The notes under the pieces were generated by a model, which was given only the letters and a program-made list of their open reading frames with translations, searched no databases and had not been told where the DNA came from. This document shows, piece by piece, positions 5,133 through 7,434 of a stretch of DNA of 7,434 nt. The stretch is taken from the NCBI GenBank assembly GCA_031177555.1, contig JAPSGM010000090.1, positions 1 to 7,434 on the forward strand. The letters run 5' to 3'. Made by a program: the position numbers and the translations under genes. This DNA is from Chloroflexota bacterium (GTDB taxonomy: Bacteria > Chloroflexota > Limnocylindria > QHBO01). How positions within the stretch are numbered: the stretch's first letter is position 1; each line of letters starts with the position of its first letter.

Positions 5133-5740
5133 CCGATCCGGCGACGCCGCCGACCGGGCATGGCGCGCGAACCGGGCCCGGCGCGCCGGCCGGGACGGGC
5201 GGGACGGGCGGCAACGACGATGTCCTCCCGGTCAGCGTGCGGCTGGGCGAGGTGGTGCCGCCGGAGGATCCGGAGGACTGGACCCGGCCGCTGACCTGGA
5301 TGGCCGCCGCCGGCATGCTGCTGGGCCCCGTCGTGGCGGTGGCCTGGTTCGCGCTCGCGGCGCCTTCCGGCGGGGAGCTGCATGCCGGGACGTGGCTCCT
5401 GGCCGTCGCGGTCGCCGCCGGGGCCGTGCTGACCGGCGCGACCCAGCAGGGAGGCCTCCGGGCCGCGACCGCGACCGTCGCGACCGCCCTCTTCTCGGCG
5501 CTGGCGGTGGTGGTGGTCGGCGCCGCGCTCGCCGGCGAGCGGCAGGTCGGGCAGGCGTCGCCCTCGCTGGCGCAGGCCTTCGGCTCGGCGCTGGCCGGGT
5601 TGGCCGGCGCGGTCGCGGCCGCGCCGCTCGCCGCGCAGGTCGCCGTGGCCCGCTCGCGTCGACCGCGGCTGGCGCTGCCGGGGGCGGTGGCCCTGGGGGT
5701 GACGCTGCTGGTGCTGGCGCTGCTCTACGGGGTCGCCTGA
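5129..5740 (+). CDS. Five-helix integral membrane protein of unknown function
   Basis: A 203-residue protein. Residues 1-50 are Gly/Pro/Thr-rich and then acidic (VVPPEDPEDW at 42-51), likely cytoplasmic and disordered. Five hydrophobic segments follow at about 55-77, 86-103, 112-135, 148-172 and 181-202. All are rich in Ala, Val, Leu and Gly, and a basic loop RSRRPR (175-180) precedes the last helix. I do not recognise a family. The GTG start at 5129 overlaps the cysteine ligase stop as GTGA, so the two genes are probably translationally coupled and co-transcribed; the next in-frame Met is within helix 1, which supports the GTG. The overlap implies co-expression with the ligase, not a shared function. 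The gene end overlaps the opposing ABC transporter gene by 16 bases. Confidence 0.72.
   Translation: MTDPATPPTGHGARTGPGAPAGTGGTGGNDDVLPVSVRLGEVVPPEDPEDWTRPLTWMAAAGMLLGPVVAVAWFALAAPSGGELHAGTWLLAVAVAAGAVLTGATQQGGLRAATATVATALFSALAVVVVGAALAGERQVGQASPSLAQAFGSALAGLAGAVAAAPLAAQVAVARSRRPRLALPGAVALGVTLLVLALLYGVA
5192..5208 (+). other. G-quadruplex-forming motif in the 5' coding region
   Basis: Four GGG runs (5192-5194, 5197-5199, 5201-5203, 5206-5208) are separated by loops of 2, 1 and 2 bases (AC, C, AC). This is a textbook short-loop G-quadruplex motif on the coding strand, about 63 bases into the membrane protein gene, where it encodes part of the Gly/Thr segment. Folding in the mRNA or DNA is inferred, not shown. 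Confidence 0.5.
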
Positions 5741-6810
5741 CCGGCCGGCCCGGGGCCTTCTGCCCCGGTCTCCGTCTCCGCTGCGGACTCGTCCCCGGCA
5801 TCGGCGCCGGGGACCAGCAGGCACGCCGCCTGGTGCTCGCCGCTCACCGTGAACAGCGGCGGGTCGACGACGAGGCAGCGGTCGAACGCGAGCGGGCAGC
5901 GCGGGTGGAAGCGGCAGCCGCGTGGGATGCGCGACGGGTCGGGCATCTCCCCGGAGAGCACCTGCGGGGCGCGGCGCGCCGCCGGGTTGGGCACCGGCAC
6001 CACCGAGCGCAGCGCGCGGGTGTAGGGGTGCTGGGGGTCGTCCAGGACGGTGCGGGCGTCGCCGATTTCCACGATCCGGCCCAGGTACATGACGGCGATG
6101 CGGTCGGCGTAGGCGGTGACCGTCGAGAGGTCGTGGGTGATCATGACCACCGCGATGCCGTGGTCGTCCGCCAGGGCGCGCAGAAGGTTGAGGATCTCGG
6201 CACGGATGCTGACGTCCAGCATGCTGACCGGCTCGTCGGCCACCAGCAGGCGCGGACGCAGGGCGAGCGCGGCGGCGATCGCCACTCGCTGGCGCTGGCC
6301 GCCGGACAGCTCGAATGGCAGGCGCCGCAGGTAGGCGTCCACCGGCGTCATGCCGGCCTCCGCCAGCGCCTCGCGGACCCGCGTGTGCACCTCCGCCGCG
6401 GACCCGGCGACCCGGTGGACGCGCAGCGGCTCGGCCACGATGTCGAACACCCGCATGCGCGGGTTCAGCGACTCGTATGGGTCCTGGAAGATCATCTGCA
6501 CCCGGCGCCGCATGCGGGCCAGCTCGCGGCGCGACAGCTGCCCCAGGTCGCGGCCCTCGAGCATCACCCGGCCGTCGCTGGGGCTGAGCAGCCCCAGCAG
6601 CAGGTTGGCGGTGGTGGTCTTGCCCGATCCGGACTCTCCCACCATGGCCAGCACCTCGCCCGCATTGACGTCGAAGCTGACCCCGTCGACGGCGCGGATC
6701 GGCGGCGCCGGGCGCAGTCGGATGACGTCGAGGAGCGACTGGCGGCCGGCGAACGTGACGGCAGCGTCACGGACGAGGGCCACCGGCTCCGCCGTCCGGC
6801 GCTCAGCCAC
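5725..6810 (-). CDS. Dipeptide/oligopeptide ABC importer ATP-binding protein (DppF/OppF-like)
   Basis: A 361-residue cytoplasmic ATPase that would power uptake of peptides, or of other substrates such as nickel or sugars used by this family. Motifs: Walker A GESGSGKTT (58-66), Q-loop Q109 in IFQDPYESLNPR, signature LSGGQRQR (168-175), Walker B LLVADE (188-193), D-loop SMLD, and H-loop His226 in MITHD. QDPYxSLNPR is characteristic of the DppF/OppF subunit. The C-terminal oligopeptide-transporter region begins with HPYTRALRSVVPVPNP and has four cysteines, C299, C305, C312 and C330, in a C-x5-C-x6-C-x17-C arrangement. The start is the GTG at 6810, which overlaps the upstream ATPase stop by eight bases (GTGGCTGA) and is followed by the family N-terminus. 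The in-frame region upstream of it reads as the wrong frame of the neighbour. The last ~25 residues are Glu/Gly/Pro-rich and lie over the convergent gene. Substrate unknown. Confidence 0.9.
   Translation of the reverse strand: MAERRTAEPVALVRDAAVTFAGRQSLLDVIRLRPAPPIRAVDGVSFDVNAGEVLAMVGESGSGKTTTANLLLGLLSPSDGRVMLEGRDLGQLSRRELARMRRRVQMIFQDPYESLNPRMRVFDIVAEPLRVHRVAGSAAEVHTRVREALAEAGMTPVDAYLRRLPFELSGGQRQRVAIAAALALRPRLLVADEPVSMLDVSIRAEILNLLRALADDHGIAVVMITHDLSTVTAYADRIAVMYLGRIVEIGDARTVLDDPQHPYTRALRSVVPVPNPAARRAPQVLSGEMPDPSRIPRGCRFHPRCPLAFDRCLVVDPPLFTVSGEHQAACLLVPGADAGDESAAETETGAEGPGPAGQATP
5750..5768 (+). terminator. GC-rich hairpin at the convergent gene junction
   Basis: CCGGGGC (5750-5756) and GCCCCGG (5762-5768) form a perfect seven-pair stem with a five-base loop CTTCT. 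It starts ten bases after the stop of the membrane protein gene and lies within the codons of the variable tail of the opposing ATPase. There is no T-run after it, so it may instead act as a 3'-end stabiliser or a weak terminator. Confidence 0.38.
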
Positions 6811-7434
6811 CGCGCACCGCCGCGTCGCTGCCCGGCTCCACCAGGAAGCAGCTCGCCCGCCTCCCGTCGCCGAGGTCGAACGGCGGCGGCACCTCGGCAT
6901 TGCAGCGATCGAAGACGTACGGGCAGCGCGGCGCGAACGGGCAGCCCGGCGGCATCGCGTCCAGGTGCGGCGGGCCGCCGGGGATGCCGCGCAGCCGCCG
7001 ATCGGGATCGGACACGTCGGGGAACGAGGCCAGCAGGCGCTGGGTGTAGGGATGCTGCGGATCGGCAAACAGCCGCGGCGTGTCCGCCTCCTCGGCCACG
7101 CGGCCGCCGTACATCACCACCACCCGGTCGCAGGTCTGCGCCACCACGCCCAGGTCGTGCGTGACCAGGATCACGCTCATGCCCATCTCGCGACCGAGCT
7201 CGGCCAGCAGCTCCAGGATCTGGGCCTGGATCATCACGTCCAGCGCGGTGGTCGGCTCGTCGGCCATGACCACGTCCGGCCTGCAGGCGAGCGCCAGCGC
7301 AATCATGGCCCGCTGCCGCATCCCGCCCGAGTAGCCGTGCGCGAAGTCATCGTAGCGGTTGCGGCCGATGCCCACCCGCTCGAGCAGGGCGCCGGCGCGG
7401 GCGGCCGCCGCCCGTCGCCCGATCCCCGGCTCGT
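6803..7434 (-). CDS. Dipeptide/oligopeptide ABC importer ATP-binding protein (DppD/OppD-like), 5' end outside window
   Basis: The last ~209 codons of the second ATPase; the gene runs off the right edge, so Walker A and the true start are not visible. Seen: ALLERVGI, signature YSGGMRQRAMIALALA, Walker B DVVMADEPTTALD, and H-loop VTHD in MSVILVTHDLGVVAQ. The family C-terminus has PQHPYTQRLLASFPD, then four cysteines in GCPFAPRC, DRC and ASC with the same C-x5-C-x6-C-x17-C spacing as the partner. GMRQR and TTALD are typical of the DppD/OppD subunit, which pairs with a DppF/OppF ATPase as a heterodimer on two permeases. The reading frame stays open to the window edge beyond the ATG at 7375, so that ATG is internal. 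It is first in the visible operon; permeases and a binding protein are expected further right. Confidence 0.9.
   Translation of the reverse strand, partial: EPGIGRRAAAARAGALLERVGIGRNRYDDFAHGYSGGMRQRAMIALALACRPDVVMADEPTTALDVMIQAQILELLAELGREMGMSVILVTHDLGVVAQTCDRVVVMYGGRVAEEADTPRLFADPQHPYTQRLLASFPDVSDPDRRLRGIPGGPPHLDAMPPGCPFAPRCPYVFDRCNAEVPPPFDLGDGRRASCFLVEPGSDAAVRGG

Noticed and set aside
6811..7068. Upstream extension of the DppF-like protein to an ATG at 7068
   Set aside because: The extra 86 residues are the wrong frame of the DppD-like gene. The GTG at 6810 gives the family N-terminus and a normal operon overlap.
4909..7164. A 751-codon plus-strand open frame crossing the cysteine ligase end, the membrane gene and both ATPase genes
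   Set aside because: It lies in other frames of four well-supported genes and encodes Arg/Ala/Gly-rich sequence with no family motifs. Long spurious frames are expected at this GC content.

Overview
This is a GC-rich window of housekeeping and transport genes packed closely together. The genes have almost no Shine-Dalgarno-led starts and often use GTG. Several points suggest a high-GC Chloroflexota bacterium of the Limnocylindria type: a split-type methylmalonyl-CoA mutase chain, a stand-alone 5'-3' exonuclease, a DUF5808-like small protein, and relics of an XRE plus nuclease-fold protein that I associate with soil Chloroflexota and Actinobacteria. This placement rests on protein style alone; an actinobacterial relative cannot be excluded.

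Left part (1-1063). The last 25 codons of a methylmalonyl-CoA mutase catalytic chain enter from the left and stop at 78. The next ~985 bases have no intact gene, but they are not empty. The minus strand from about 896 to 124 holds a decayed gene for a helix-turn-helix protein with a C-terminal PD-(D/E)XK-like domain, readable end to end across six frame changes.

Middle part (1064-3845). Four short plus-strand genes follow: a 5'-3' exonuclease of the Pol I N-terminal type (1064-1942), an exported SpoIID/LytB-like protein with a Pro/Thr tail (2022-2705), a DUF5808-like protein with one hydrophobic segment (2776-3126), and a four-helix membrane protein (3161-3616). Three of these have a TAnnnT hexamer ending 8-9 bases before the start codon, as expected for leaderless transcripts. 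A 35-codon single-helix membrane ORF lies on the minus strand at 3637-3744.

Right part (3846-7434). A class I cysteine ligase (CysS family, with several MshC-like features) overlaps by four bases (GTGA) a gene for a five-helix membrane protein. That pair converges on a minus-strand operon encoding two ATPases of a dipeptide/oligopeptide ABC importer (DppD-like, cut by the right edge, then DppF-like, overlapping by eight bases). The convergent genes overlap by 16 bases at 5725-5740, with a strong hairpin just beyond.

I see no tRNA, rRNA, CRISPR array, insertion sequence or defence system. The most unusual items are the decayed HTH-nuclease gene, the leaderless promoter pattern, the CysS/MshC ambiguity, the micro-ORF, and a G-quadruplex motif at 5192-5208.
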